Below are positions 25,438 to 37,311 of a stretch of 64,000 nucleotides of DNA, in pieces (position 1 is the first letter of the stretch; each line of letters begins with the position of its first letter). The stretch is taken from NCBI RefSeq assembly GCF_050003625.1, contig NC_134401.1:72204442-72268441 (forward strand), written 5' to 3'. A program made the position numbers and the translations under genes. Below the pieces are notes generated by a model. The model was not told where the DNA came from and did no database searches. It saw only the letters and a program-made list of their open reading frames with translations. The DNA is from Haematobia irritans (Eukaryota; Arthropoda; Insecta; Diptera; Muscidae).

Positions 25438-27662
25438 CAGGGATCCGGATCGGTCCGTTTTTTTCGCTCCGCTCCGCTCCCGCTCCGGAGAAAAAAAAAA
25501 CCGCTCCGCTCCACGCTCCGCTCCGAGAGAAAAAAAAATCGCTCCGCTCCGCTCCTCTTCGAGAAAATTATAGTACAAACATTGTATGATTTGTTCAATG
25601 GAGTTTTATTTTATTTAGAAAAATCGGGCGGTACATATATGGGAGCTATAGCTAAATCTGAACCGATTTCGATGATTTTTTGCTTATATAGTTAGTGCTA
25701 TAGAAGATTACATTTAGCCAACTTTGAGTAAGATCGGTTGATAAATAAGGGTTTTATGACCTAATTTGGCAAAATCGGGCGATACATATATATGGGACCT
25801 ATATCTAAATCTGAACCGATTTCGATGAAATTTTCAGACTTAAAGGGTGATACAGAAGATTATTTTGTGCTAAATTTGACGACGATCGGTTAGTAAAAAA
25901 GTGCAACGTGACCCCATTTGTCGAAATCGGGCATCACATATATATGGGAGCTATATCTAAATTTGATCCGATTTCTTCCAAATTCAATAGCGTTCGTCCT
26001 TGTGCCCAAAAAAACTCCCTGTACCAAACTTCATCAAAATCGGTTAATAGTTGCGACCGGAATCCTGTGAACAACAAATACATGGACAGACGGACGGATG
26101 GACGGACGGACACCAAGCGCTAGATCGACTCAGGATTCTGAGTCAGGTGATTCTGAGTCGATCGGTATATATATTTTATGGGGTCTAAAATCAATATTTC
26201 TGGTAGGCACATTTTTTGGCAGATCAAACTTATTATACCCTAACCACTATGTGGTTTAGGGTATAATGACTTTAAAACAATGACTTTAAAATTTTCATTC
26301 ATGTTAGGATACACATTTTTATGTCGAATCACTTAGCTACAAGGACAAACGGACTTCATTGAAAAGTTTAGAGACTTCTTCTATTCTAAGCAAAATTCTT
26401 ATTCGTATTTTAAGCATGTGAAATATTTGGCCTCCCGACAATATTCTTTGCGGTGCACCATCTACTATTTAATATGTGATAGAAACCAAATTTATGAAAA
26501 TGGACCAAAATGGACCAAATTCTGTTTGGTCCGACCATCGGACCAAATTTAAAAATTAGAAATCTTTTGGACCAAAAAACGGCAACGCTGATTGGAATTG
26601 AAAGTTTATACACAGAGTAGAAGTAACTACTCCCCGAAAGTTTTTCTTATGTTTTGCAACAGACGTAGAAGAGGTTTTGTTATATTTGTAATGTGTGTGT
26701 GTATGTTTATGTTTGCAACAACCTCCATCGAAATCAGTCCGTGGTATACCTACGAATATTCTTACTCAGATCTAGTGTTACCTAATTTCGCTTTATTCCC
26801 CCTTTATTGTAAAAATAAATTTTCTAACGGCGTTTTTAAGAAATGTTCGTTCTAAAAAAAAGTAGATAACATGCAATAATACAAATCAAGTCATTATTTT
26901 TCAATGTGAGAAAAAAATTAAAATAAATGTATATGCGCACATTTTTCAACCAAAATTGAAACTATCCATAATTTTAATTAAATTTTCGAGAACTAATATC
27001 AGAAATAAGAGAATGCTAGGATATAGTACAATAGGAAAGCAAATGTCAATGTCCTTACACTGAAAAAAAAAGAATTTTTCTTAATTATTAAAGTCACGTT
27101 GAGCTTACCTCAAAAAATGTTATCTTTCATGTTATGATACACATTTTTAAGTAAAATCACTTAATTATAAGGACATTACAACTTCATTCAAAAGTTTATT
27201 GACTTTTGGACAAGGAAAAAAACTTTATTTTAGAGAAATGCGTCTTCCATGTTAAGCAAAATTTGCATTCTTATTCTAAGGACATGAAATCTTTGACTTC
27301 ACGACAATATTTTTTTCAGTGTAGAAAACTAAAAAATTAAATATAAATAAGATCGTTTAATTGCATTTATTTGACGTTCATTACAAACATCTTTGTAGTA
27401 ATACGGGATGAAATTGATCGAAAGTACTGCTGTTACTTTTACAACTCATACTAGAGATATATTTTGACATTTGCCGTTTTTGAAAACAATTACTAAAAAA
27501 AACGTTGTGTTTTCACCAATGTACGTACGTACAAAAATACACAGTGTAATTTCAAAGTTACACATTTCATTCAAGTAATATTTTATTCGGAGCGGTTTTT
27601 CATTTGGAAACCGCTCCGCTCCGCTCCGGCAAAAAAAGGGCTTGCTCCGCTCCGGATCCCTG
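25438..27662. mobile_element. hAT-like non-autonomous element, copy 2
   Basis: 2225-bp duplicate of 19344-21600 with the same GGTCTAAC flanks (25430-25437, 27663-27670). Shorter because ~32 bp of the right-hand CGCTCC array are missing. It carries the same internal family-B repeat (about 25610-26267). Confidence 0.88.
27058..27321. mobile_element. TA-flanked MITE with CACTGAAAA ends, copy 2
   Basis: Duplicate of 20963-21226 with the same TA flanks. Confidence 0.75.
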
Positions 27663-27748
27663 GGTCTAACCACTGCCGTGTATAGCCAATGCACAATTTT
27701 TGGTTTTAGTCCCCACTTTTTCCCTATTGCCTTTTTGCACGAGTATAA

Positions 27749-27981
27749 TGCGCTCTACAGACTATCAGTTATTCCGGACGACAGTGCTCGTGTCGAACAT
27801 ATCCCATATATTGTGCACATTATAAGTTAAGTCCGAAGGCATAATCGATACTGCTGCATGTTTATGGGATCGATAACACATTTACCGATTATTTAGTCAT
27901 CGCCGACAAGTCGTACACACTGTAAGATTCTTTACAAACACCGACATTCCGTCCGGAATAACTAATAGTCTGTAAAGCGCA
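27749..27981. mobile_element. TAA-flanked MITE (PIF/Harbinger-like), copy 2
   Basis: Duplicate of 21687-21919. Confidence 0.78.
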
Positions 27982-27986
27982 TAAAG

Positions 27987-28781
27987 CTACCGTTGCTTTC
28001 CTCGCCCTTTCTTCAATATTAAGCCAAGGTCCTTTGCACACTCACTAAAGGGAATTTCAATACCCCCTAAGGAAATGGGTCTAACAGTGGGAGTTTTGCG
28101 ATCCTTGCAGTACATGACTAGTTCTGTCTTTGCAGGATTTACCCCAAGACCATTATCTTTCGCCCATTTCTCAGTCATCCGGAGGGTTCTCTGTATAATA
28201 TCTCTAACTGTTGATGGGAATTTTCCCCTGACTGTTAGCGCCACATCATCTGCGTATGCCACCCCTTGTATCCTTTCTTTTTCTAGGGAAACCAGAAGGT
28301 TGTTTATTGCAACATTCCATAGAAGAGGTGATAGAACTCCTCCTTGAGGAGTGCCTCTGTTCACATACCTTTGTATGTTTGCTTGTCCTAGTGTGGCTGA
28401 AATGCGTCTCTTCCTTAGGAGTTCGTCTAACAGCCTAAGTATACCTGGATCAACATTCAGAGTTGTCAGTCCACTTAATATAGAGCTCGGATGGACGTTA
28501 TTGAACTCCCCTTCGATGTCTAGAAACAATACGCTTGTGTATTCTTTGACAGATAGTAAGCTTTCAATAAAGCTGACTAGTTCATGTAATGCGGTCTCAA
28601 TAGACGTGCCCTTCGAGTATGCACGCTGTCGTTTCGAGAGCAAACTTGAATCGACGCTAGTTCTAAGATACATATCTATCATCTTCTCCAGAGTCTTAAG
28701 TAGGAATGATGATAAGCTGATTGGTCGGAAATACTTCGCATTCGAGTGAGAAGCTTTTCCCGCTTTAGGTATGAAAACCAC
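27987..28781 (-). pseudogene. LOA-like RT core remnant (duplicate)
   Basis: Duplicate of 21925-22719 with the same translation, including YADD. Confidence 0.88.
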
Positions 28782-28828
28782 TTTTGATTTCCTCCACTTT
28801 CCTGGAATATATGCTAAGTTGATACATC

Positions 28829-29992
28829 CTATATATATATCGCCGACAACCAGGGGATAATTCTGTCAGCCACCGCTTGTAACTCCGCCGGAGTAATTCC
28901 ATCAGGTCCGGGGGATTTGAATGATCCAAAGCTATTTAACACCCATTTTATTCTAGATTCTGATATAATTTCCTCGATAGGAAACGACGGCTGAGCCACT
29001 GTGGCACCGCCAGTACATGGTTCAACTGTCTGATTTCCGGGAAAATGTGTGTCCAATAGTACCTCCAGCGTCTCCTCACTGGACGTTGTCCAATTGCCCT
29101 CCGATGTTTTAATGAAACCTGGAGCGGAGTTCGTGGATACTAGCACCTTTCGTAGTCTGGAAACCTCGGACGTATTCTCAATGCTGCTGCAGTAATCATT
29201 CCAAGATTTATGCTGAGCCTTTCTCAGTTCTCGCTTGTATCCTCTCAGATACATCTTGTAAGCGTCCCACTCCATAGGTGCTCTGGTGGACTTTGCTTTG
29301 TTAAAGAGCTTCCTGCACGATTTCCTCATATTACCTAACTTCGTAGACCACCATGGTGGTCGATTTTTCCCCCTTGGCTTCCCTCTAGGGCATGCAGCTT
29401 TCAGTGAAATGTTGAAGGCCTTAGTAATCCTCTCCACTGTGTGTTCGATAACATGCACAGTGCTCATATTTGTCTCTGGTATTTCCGGTATCATCATATT
29501 GAACGATTCCCTATACCTATTCCAGTCAGCTTTCCTAACATTTGGCGGAAATATGGTCTTGGTGGTATGAACATCAAATTTGAAACTGATGTAGCGATGA
29601 TCTGAGAAGCTATGTTCACTTAAAACTTGCCAATCAGATATCATTTCATTCAGTTCTTGCGAGGCCAATGTGACGTCCAAAACCTCTTGCTTGTTTTTAT
29701 TGACAAAGGTTGGGGCATCTCCCTTATTGCAAACTACCAAATTAGTACGCAAAATAAACACTAGGAGTGACTCTCCTGTTGTATTAATGTCACCACTTCC
29801 CCATATCCTATGATGTGCATTTGCATCGCATCCCATAATGAGTTTTGTCTTTGTTTTCAATGACTCCTCAACTATGACCCCATGTAGACCGAAGATACCC
29901 AATATTTGCATTTGGCTATTTCTAAACTGGCAACGAAAGTGTCTGTATTGCACATTGAAGAAGCAGAAACAAGTTGAGATCGTTTTTAGCAA
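28829..29992 (-). pseudogene. LOA-like ORF2 endonuclease C-part / RT start
   Basis: Contains GCDANAHHRIWGS, a short linker, FSDHRYISF and the RT start KSPGPDGITPAEL. The first ~38 residues are out-of-frame translation. About 35 nt are missing around 29877 relative to the 5859 copy (the GHDRDMPPCAVKT region), which breaks the endonuclease frame. Confidence 0.86.
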
Positions 29993-30209
29993 TTATACAG
30001 GCTCGATTTACATCATTACCAGTATACTGCAATAGTTTGAACCCCGGAGTACTTAGTTCACATATTTTGTTTCTATAAACATATGGTTCTTGAATAAGAA
30101 CTATATCTATGTCCCCTTTCATCAGGAGAACTTTTAAGGCAGCACATGCAGCCTTACAATGGTGAAGATTTATCTGGAGGATCCGTAGGACCATCGGGAT
30201 TTTTAACAA
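29922..30209 (-). pseudogene. LOA-like ORF2 N-terminus (endonuclease start)
   Basis: Begins with the ILQINLHHCKAACAALK and LIQEPYVY motifs that open the endonuclease of the full-length copy; frameshifted after about residue 80. Confidence 0.86.
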
Positions 30210-31064
30210 CCGTTACACGGCTGATGTGACAATCAATCGAGTCCTCAAGAATGTCCTCTTCAGAGATCTCGGTGACTCTCGCAATAACCATAGGTTCAAC
30301 TTTGGTGAGTTTTGATGCATTAGAAACCGCCTCCCGCATACGGTGTCTATCCAAGTCTGAATCTTTGGTATCTCCCTCGATTTCGCAAGACAATCCGCTT
30401 ATTTCTGATTCAGACAGAGGCTTTCGATTTCCGAATCCTTTAGCTGATCGTTTTTGTATACCTTCATTTGTATATAATGAAAGCCGTAACATACACGGCC
30501 CTTAGACTTTGCTAGATGTGGCAAAGACTGAGTGTTCAATATAAACACTGCATGCCGTCTTGGTCCATCCACTTCATCCAAACGGCCAACCTTCCAATCA
30601 GCTGTTGGAGGATCTGGATTGCATTGTTTCATTCTATTTAAAATAGATTCAGGGTCAGGAGGGTTTGCAGGTATCCACGCATGTGCTCTAGGTCTAGCCG
30701 ATATGTCTTTCTTCTCGACTTACTCTAGAGCAGCTCCTTCCCAAACTTCTCCAATTAGTATCAGAGCAGCTCTAAAACATTCTATAGCCCTCTGGTCCTC
30801 AAATACGACTAGGTTAAATCGTCCTTGATACCAACCAGCCTCTTGGTGTCGAGGATCTGGGCCGGGAAACTTTTCCAGCACCTGTGAGTAGACGCCAGAC
30901 AAAGCATTCTCAATTTCCCCCCATTTTTGCTTTGGAACCATACCGTCCAATGCTCCTTTATTAATGATAGCCATCACAAGGCTATCTTTAGCAACTGAGG
31001 CAAACGATCGTTGATCCCTTTTGGAGGATGGCAGCTCAAAATTAGAAAATAGAAGTGTAATCAA
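30154..31064 (-). pseudogene. LOA-like ORF1 remnant (DUF4780-type)
   Basis: Pieces at 31064-30720, 30632-30399 and 30492-30154 match the ORF1 core (KWGEIENALSGVY, WYQGRFNL, GEVWEGAALE, RRHAVFILN) and acidic C-terminus. A stop follows GAALE at 30720 and a frameshift lies near 30440. The N-terminal ~130 residues are absent and the LINE ends near 31037. Confidence 0.85.
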
Positions 31065-31430
31065 AACAAGAAAGAAAAGTCTAAAGTCGGGCGGGGCCGA
31101 CTATATTATAACCTGCACCACTTTGTAAATGTGGGTATATTGGCCATTTTTGCTCCAATCGGAAAAGTGGAAGCTACATCTAAATCTATATCTAAATTCA
31201 ATTAAATCGGAGTAAAACTTTGGTCCCTGTGGTTATATGTGTCTAAATCGGGCGAACAATGTATATGGGAGTTATATCTAAATCTGAACCAATTTCAATA
31301 AAATTTGGCATAGTTGACTACAGTATTAATTGTTCTCCTTGTGCAAAATTTCAACCACATTGGGGTAAAACTCTGGCTTCTGGGGCCATATAGGGGGAAC
31401 TTGTCAGGGCCAGATAAAGTGCAAAATTAT
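31065..31430 (+). mobile_element. Helentron-like family B repeat, partial
   Basis: Starts with the gtcgggcggggccgac hairpin and tatattataacctgcaccactttgta, then degenerate 'aaatcgggcgaacaatgtatatgggag' units. Same terminus as 14225-14282 in opposite orientation. Confidence 0.6.
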
Positions 31431-31434
31431 TGGA

Positions 31435-31985
31435 TTAAAAAAACTGACTTCAACACATCAAAGTTTGGTCAAGGCCTATAACACAATTTTATGTAATCCA
31501 AACGATATTCCTGATTGGCTAACCGCAGGTTCAACCTACTTACTATTCAAAGGGAAATGGTCGAAGGAGCCCAAGAATTATAGGCCTATTACGTGCTTAC
31601 CTACCATGTATAAGATCCTTACCTCGTTCCTCTCCAATAACATCTACAAACACCTGGATCAGCGAAACATCTTACCTATTGGACAGAAAGGTTGCAGAAA
31701 GTTCAGTCAGGGGTGCAAAGATCAATTATTGATAGACAAGATGGTAACGGAGATTGTAAGAAGAAAGAAACATGACATAAGCATGGCATGGATTGATTAT
31801 AAGAAGGCATTCGACAGCGTCCCACATTCATGGATACTTGAGATAATGGGCATCTACAACATCAACCCAACTATAGTCAATTTTATAGCCAGTACAATGT
31901 TGTCATGGAGGACCCAGATGCATGTGTGTAGCAAAGATAGTAGCATAAGCACCGTGCCAATACACATAAAACGTGGTATATTCCA
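31435..31985 (+). pseudogene. LINE RT fragment of a different clade
   Basis: About 180 codons of reverse transcriptase fingers/palm: WLTAGSTYLLFKGKW, KNYRPITCLPTMYKILTS, QKGCRKFSQGCKDQLL and AWIDYKKAFDSVPHSWI. The wording is unlike the LOA-like and CR1-like LINEs in the window and recalls RTs annotated as R2/R4/NeSL-type; that placement is tentative. The YxDD box lies beyond the break. At ~31990 it is joined to a minus-strand LOA-like fragment, and the frame runs on into it meaninglessly. Confidence 0.75.
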
Positions 31986-32061
31986 ATATATACTTTTTGT
32001 CGAAAAGTGGTTTCGACAGAGTGTAAACCACTACGTTAGGTACATCTGGCATTATTTGTAA

Positions 32062-32302
32062 CCCTCTAATGCCCAAGCCCGCCTTTAGGCGGGCTTCATT
32101 TAATAAGGAAGCTTTTAGTAAAACACACCTTAAGACAACAAAAATGGGCAAAATAAAAACAAAACTTATTTGAAACTATTCAAGAGGCTTTGCAGCATAT
32201 GCTGAATTTTACGGTATACATTTTTCTTGCTTAGTTCTCTTGTTTTTGTGTCGTTAACATTGAAAATTTAATCAGATGGCAAAAAATTGGGGCATTAGAG
32301 GG
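32062..32302. mobile_element. TTAA MITE (piggyBac-type), copy 2
   Basis: 241 bp, opposite orientation to 16812-17048. Right flank TTAA (32303-32306); left flank reads GTAA, apparently a mutated duplicate. An extra GC-rich hairpin (agcccgcctttaggcgggct) at 32076-32095 is absent from copy 1. Confidence 0.82.
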
Positions 32303-32693
32303 TTAAGACCGAACTGTGACCGTAGATTTTTTCCGACCACAGCGATAGCTCGCGCAACAGCACAGCCGTTGTTGCAGCTGACTGTTTGGCCAAAATGTCT
32401 AAAGGCAATAGATGCAGCATGACATTAAGAGAATCTGTTCCTGTCTTACTGAATGCGCCTGAGCACGCCATACGCTGAACTTTATCTAAACCTGTCGGTT
32501 GCTGAAGAGCCGGCCACCAGACTACAACACCATATAGCATTATAGGTCTAACCACTGACGTGTATAGCCAATACACAATTTTCGGTTTTATTCCCCACTT
32601 TTTTCCTATTGCCTTTTTGCACGAGTACAAAGCTATCGTGGCTTTTCTCGGTCTTTCTTCAATATTAATCTTAAAGTTCAGCTTCCTGTCCAA
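32295..32693 (-). pseudogene. LOA-like RT thumb remnant
   Basis: Starts in the LDRKLNF region (DRKLNFKINIEERPRKAT) and continues through VVRPIMLYGVVVWWPAL to the point where the MITE interrupts. Confidence 0.85.
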
Positions 32694-33352
32694 AATAACG
32701 TCAAGGTATTTTGGACACTCGCCAAAGGGAATTTCAATAAGGATATGGTCCTAACCGTGGGAGTTTTGCGATCCTTGCAGTACATGTCTAATTCTGTCTT
32801 TGCAGGATTTACTCCAAGACCATTATCTTTCGCCCATTTCTCAGTCATCCGGAGGGCTCTCTGTATAATATATCTAACTGTTGATGGGAATTTTCCCCTG
32901 ACTGCTAGCGCCACATCATCTGCGTATGCCACCACTTTTATCCTTTCTTTTTCTAGGGAAACCAGAAGGTTGTTTATAGCAACATTCCAAAGAAGAGGTG
33001 ATAGAACTCCTCGTTGAGGAGTGCCTCTGTTCACATATCTTTGTATGTTTGCTTGCCCTAGTGTGGCTGAAATGCGTCTCATCCTTAGAAGTTCGTCTAA
33101 CAGCCTAAGTATACCTGGATCAACATTCAGAGTTGCCAGTCCATTTAATATTGAGCTCGGATGGACGTTATTGAACGCCCCTTCGATGTCTAGAAACGCC
33201 ACGATTGTGTATTCTTTGACAGATAGTGAGGTTTCAATAAAGCTGACTAGTTCATGTAATGCGGTCTCAGTAGACCTGCCCTTCGAGTATGCATGCTGTC
33301 GTTTCGAGAGCAAACTTGAATCGACGCTAGTTCTAAGATAAATATCTGTCAT
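32678..33352 (-). pseudogene. LOA-like RT core remnant
   Basis: FLDIEGAFNNV, GTPQRGVLSPLLW (QGG changed to QRG) and YADDVALAV are visible. A frameshift near 32740 separates it from the thumb piece. Confidence 0.86.
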
Positions 33353-34234
33353 CCTCTCCAGAGTCTTAAGTAGGAATGATGATAAGCTGATTGGTCAAAA
33401 ATCCTTCGCATTCGAGTGAGAGGCTTTACCCGCATTAGGTATGAACACGACTTTTGATTCCCTCCACTTTCCTGGAATATATGCTAAGTTGATACATCCT
33501 ATATATCGCCGACAACCAGGGGATTATTCTGTCAGCCACCGCTTGTAACTCCGCCGGAGTAATTTCAACAGGTCCGGGGGATTTTAATGGTCCAAAGCTA
33601 TTTAACGCCCATTTTATTCTAGATTCCGATACAATTTATAATAATTTATATTAATAAATAAAACAATATATAATTAAATAAATATACATAGTAAATCCGT
33701 GTTCATTCATTATTAAGGTCGTTTAATCAACCGATTCCTTGTAAAATTCCCAGAGTTTACATTTGAAAATTACCGAATTGCTGAGAGTTTGTAATTCATT
33801 TGGTAGAGAGTTCCAAAGACGTATGGCGAAAATGTAAAACTGGCATTGTGATATTAATTTCCGATGCATCATAGGTATAAGTTTCCTACCTCTATTGGAT
33901 GGGGCAAAGCTTATATTCCGGTGGTGTGCGTATAAATTATCTTCTATCTAGCGATCTTGTATCTAACAACTCATCAATGCCAACCCCGTATAGAGCCACG
34001 TTATAACGAGATACAGAATCCCCTCGCTTCAAGCCGTACACATATTGCGTCACACTATTAAAAAATGTATTTAATTTGCGTTTGCTCACTGAGTCACAGT
34101 TTGCAAACAGATCACATCCATAGATAATACCTGGTACTATGTACGACTTAGCCAGAAGAGACCTTATCCTAACTGGTGTGAGCGATTGCGTTGCGTTGTA
34201 GATAAATCATGGTTGATCATCCCCACGTGTTCAT

Positions 34235-34723
34235 CTAACTCATCCCTCTTACTACTAACATAGACCTGGACATCGTCTGCGTACATATGCACCTGACAGA
34301 AAGACAATTGACTTGGTAAATCATTAATATACAGGGAGAATAAAAGTGGACCGAGATCGAGCCTTGGGGCACTCCTTTTGATACAGACAATGGACTAGAC
34401 GTAAGAGACTTTGAGAAAACCGACTGAAAACGATTAGACATATACGATGAAATCAATTTGACTGACGAAGGAGAAACCCCGAACAAATGACGCATCTTAG
34501 CCCCCAGCATAATATGATCCACACAGTCAAATGTCTTGGAATGATCAAGAAGAACAAGAAAATTGATCCTGTCATCCTCCAAATTCCCGCGAATATTCTC
34601 GGTAACTTCATCCAGGGCACTTACACAACTATGGTTAGGACGAAATCCTGATTGTTCCTCGCATAATAGGGAACATTCATTCAAATATGTGTACATCTGG
34701 CCATACAGTATCTTCTCAAACAC
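34235..34723 (-). pseudogene. CR1-type LINE RT remnant
   Basis: RT fingers/palm: KILYGQMYTYLNE, EEQSGFRPNHSC, LLDHSKTFDCVDH (a palm Asp-box variant) and SKGVPQGSI. A 1-nt loss after GSI (near 34350) shifts the frame; the catalytic MYADDVQVYV is readable in another frame at about 34285-34255. Confidence 0.85.
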
Positions 34724-35314
34724 CTTTGAAAGATAAGGAAGATTTGTAATTGGACGAAACTCATTCGAACCTTTGGGCAGTGGTATAATCTTAGCATGTT
34801 TCCATATAGAAGGAAAAGTACTAGTGGTGATTATTCCATTGAAGAGATGTGTGATATATGGCAGAATATAAGGCAGAATAATTCTTACAAATCTCGCGTC
34901 TATCCCGTCATAACCCGCACCGTATCATCACAAAACGTGTTACTACTTTCGTCTGGTCAACACAGGAAAATTCGTTATCCATAGGTTGGCGAAGAGCCAA
35001 AGCTGTAGAAATTGTGATCATTCGTTCCACTGGGTACATCTATAAATTTATCATTCAACTCATCAATATCAACAGAACAACTACCACAGTCCCCTCCAAC
35101 TCCTATTTCGCGAAAGGTCTTCCATGTCCTCTTGGATCTAAGGCAGATGAAAAGCGTCTTAAGTAATACTCAGTATTGACCGACCTTATCAACTTATTAA
35201 CACGGTCCTGGATATTCCTTGCGTAGTTCGGCCGTCCGAAAACGCTTCCACCTAGAAAAAGAGGCATTCCCCATATTAATAGCCGAGCGAATATCCCTAG
35301 TTAACCAGTGTTTA

Positions 35315-35854
35315 CTAGGGATTGGGCGATACCTTTCTAATCCTCATCGGAACCGTAAGATCCTGCAAAGCGTAAATGCTCCTCTGAAGGAAATCAGCTT
35401 GCATCTCAACCAGATCCATACTAAACACCGAAACCCATTCAACCATAGATACACTAGCCCCAAGAAAATCGTAATCCAGATTCCCAAAGTCCCTGTAAGA
35501 AAAAGTTTGCTCAGCCCTGCCAGTACCAAAATTGTAGCACATAAAAATAAGATCATGGTTGGAGAAGCCAGACGCAGACAATTGATCATATAGCAATACA
35601 TTACGTACATCACTGACAAAGAAAAGGTCAAGAAGAGTGCCGCTAGAGGATGAGAAGTGCGTGGGAGTGCAAGTATTAATGGTGTAAAGACCGATAGAGG
35701 ACATTTGTAATATGAGGCCTGAATCCAAAAGTACATTGGAATTAATATCCCCCGCAATTATCAGATCCGTGGAAGAAACGGTTAAACCCTCAATGACATC
35801 AAAAAGTGCCTGTATGTCAATGGTATTATTTGGCTTATAAACGCTGCCGATCAT
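35315..35854 (-). pseudogene. CR1-type LINE endonuclease, C-terminal part
   Basis: AP-endonuclease-like segment: GSVYKPN, LIIAGDINSNVL, THFSSSSGTLLDLFFV and SGFSNHDLIF (the usual S-D-H triad reads S-N-H here). Frameshifted from the N-terminal part by an A-run near 35885. Confidence 0.85.
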
Positions 35855-35953
35855 CAGTGTTCCCCCGGAAGATGAAATCTAAAAAAAAAAACACATGTTC
35901 AATGGGATCACCTATACCTGATTTGACGAACATAGGGGACCGCAAATAATTGC

Positions 35954-36196
35954 TCACATATATCGCAGCACCACCACCCCGACCCAATCTATCAGCCCTA
36001 TACACTTTAGCCAAGTCTCAGAGACGCAAATAACATCCATGTCAGAATTCTCAAAAATAAATCTAAACTCATCTAGCTTGTTATTCAAGCTCTTTGCATT
36101 AATGTGGCAAATGTTAAAGCCATCCCTTTGTCCAGTCAAAATCCGAATCATGTTCGCCGTTACGTCTCTGGAATCAATATCAGCAGGAGAAACCAT
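35954..36196 (-). pseudogene. CR1-type LINE endonuclease, N-terminal part
   Basis: Contains FNICHINAKSLNNKLDEFRF and VICVSETWL, the N and E motifs of the endonuclease. Confidence 0.85.
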
Positions 36197-36439
36197 GATC
36201 TAAGATATAACCAATAGATATCCCGTCAGCAATATCGGAAATTCTAGAAAAATATATTCTGCGGTATAAGTATGAATAGTGAATGAAAGGCGGATAAAGC
36301 GCGAAGTTAAATAATACAAAATATAGAAAACTTGAAGTTACGACAATAGTTACAGAATTAGTGAATTCATAATAATTTTTATATCTTTCCAAGTATTCAT
36401 AATAAGAATTATTCCAGTTGGTAAGTTCAGGAATGGGAC

Positions 36440-36998
36440 TTTTCTGAGAGGGACGAACTCTCTCTAAGGCGTCTGAGTGTTCGATACAAATAGGATCGTC
36501 ATCAAGATTTTGCCTTACATATAAGAGTCCGTTAAATGTATAGACCGTAGAAATAAACTTTTTCTTCTTAAAGGCAATTGCATCCTAAAGAATTCTATAG
36601 TTAGAGTTCGAGAGGTTTTCATTAATGTAGAAAGGGTGATCAGAAGCAAACCTAATTAGTTTGAGGATAAGCACGTTGTTGTTTTTTTTTTTCTTGTATG
36701 CGGAAAGTGATTTTAGAAAAAAGTTTTTGTCATAGGACGACATGAATGTGGCAATAATAACGGCATCAGTAGAATTCTTATCCTTAGTGTTGTTTCGATT
36801 CTTCTAACGATGGATAGATTTGAGCTTCGGAATGGGAATATTGCAGCTGTTACATATTTTCTCGAAAAGGTCGGACAAGTTTTCGTTTACATGATAAGGT
36901 ACCCCATTTATTCTAATATCGGCAGCGACTGTGGCATTTTCTTGTCTGAGGGCTTCAAATATGAGAGAGTAAGAACTAACATTTCGATAAGCAAACAA
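36440..36998 (-). pseudogene. CR1-type LINE ORF1 remnant
   Basis: 36960-36804 reads through RINGVPYHVNENLSDLF and CNIPIPKLKSI, typical of insect CR1 ORF1 proteins (FP25-like). After a frameshift the rest is readable down to about 36440 (FMSSYDKNFF, INENLS, ISTVYTFNGLLYVRQ). The N-terminus is missing. The first ~12 codons of the open frame (36998-36962) are translated gypsy LTR. Confidence 0.75.
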
Positions 36999-37147
36999 AA
37001 GAACATAAAAGAAATTCAGGAAAATACTAGAAAATGAATAGATGATTCCAACAGTGATAGCGAAATTTTATCGTTACAATTTGAAATTTTAAATTAACGG
37101 AAACTAATTTAAATAAACTTATATCTATAATTATCAAATTCGTAACA
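36961..37147 (-). repeat. gypsy 3' LTR fragment
   Basis: Matches 43505-43692 closely. Starts TGTTACG at 37147 next to the polypurine tract and is cut at ~36961, joined to CR1 ORF1 at a shared tatgagagag-like stretch. Confidence 0.88.
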
Positions 37148-37311
37148 CTGCCTCCCGCTTAAGCCTGTTCGTCCCGGACAGGCACAGAACCTGTTCCGTA
37201 AGGAGCCAATCGTTCCAGATGTACAACTTTCATCTTTGATCTAGGGCTGTCGTCCTTCTGAATCCGGTATACAACATCATTGATCTTCTTGATGACTTTG
37301 TATGGGCCTTC

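Larger units (their letters stand above)
23570..29628. repeat. 6.1-kb tandem duplication, unit 2
   Basis: Second unit. Differs from unit 1 by a 1-nt A-run change near 25490, a ~32-bp loss in the CGCTCC array near 27615, and a few substitutions (e.g. 28482 and 29452). To its right the LINE continues uninterrupted, showing that unit 2 retains the original right flank. Confidence 0.93.
24089..31037 (-). mobile_element. LOA-like LINE copy 3 (interrupted, 5' truncated)
   Basis: 3' end at 24089, same nested insertions as copy 2, and continues through the endonuclease into ORF1, ending within ORF1 at about 31037. All ORFs are broken. Parent of the duplicated copy 2. Confidence 0.9.
31992..33640 (-). 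mobile_element. LOA-like LINE copy 4 (truncated both ends)
   Basis: Fragment covering the end of the RT thumb to the start of the RT. The RNase H and 3' end are missing at the left (broken in the LFDKKFE region) and the 5' half is missing at the right. Interrupted by the TTAA MITE. Loss of the 3' end implies rearrangement, not simple 5'-truncated insertion. Confidence 0.86.
33641..36960 (-). mobile_element. CR1/jockey-type LINE, decayed
   Basis: About 3.3 kb. Order on the minus strand: ORF1 end (36960-36440), endonuclease (36196-35315), RT (34800-33960), then an AT-rich 3' tail (33640-33690) without clear poly(A). RT C-terminal segment (VRIRSLLAKSYIVPGIIYGCDL at ~34150, then a YVYGLKRGDS segment) fits CR1-type LINEs. 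No RNase H. The 5' end is replaced by a gypsy LTR fragment at ~36961. Confidence 0.82.
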
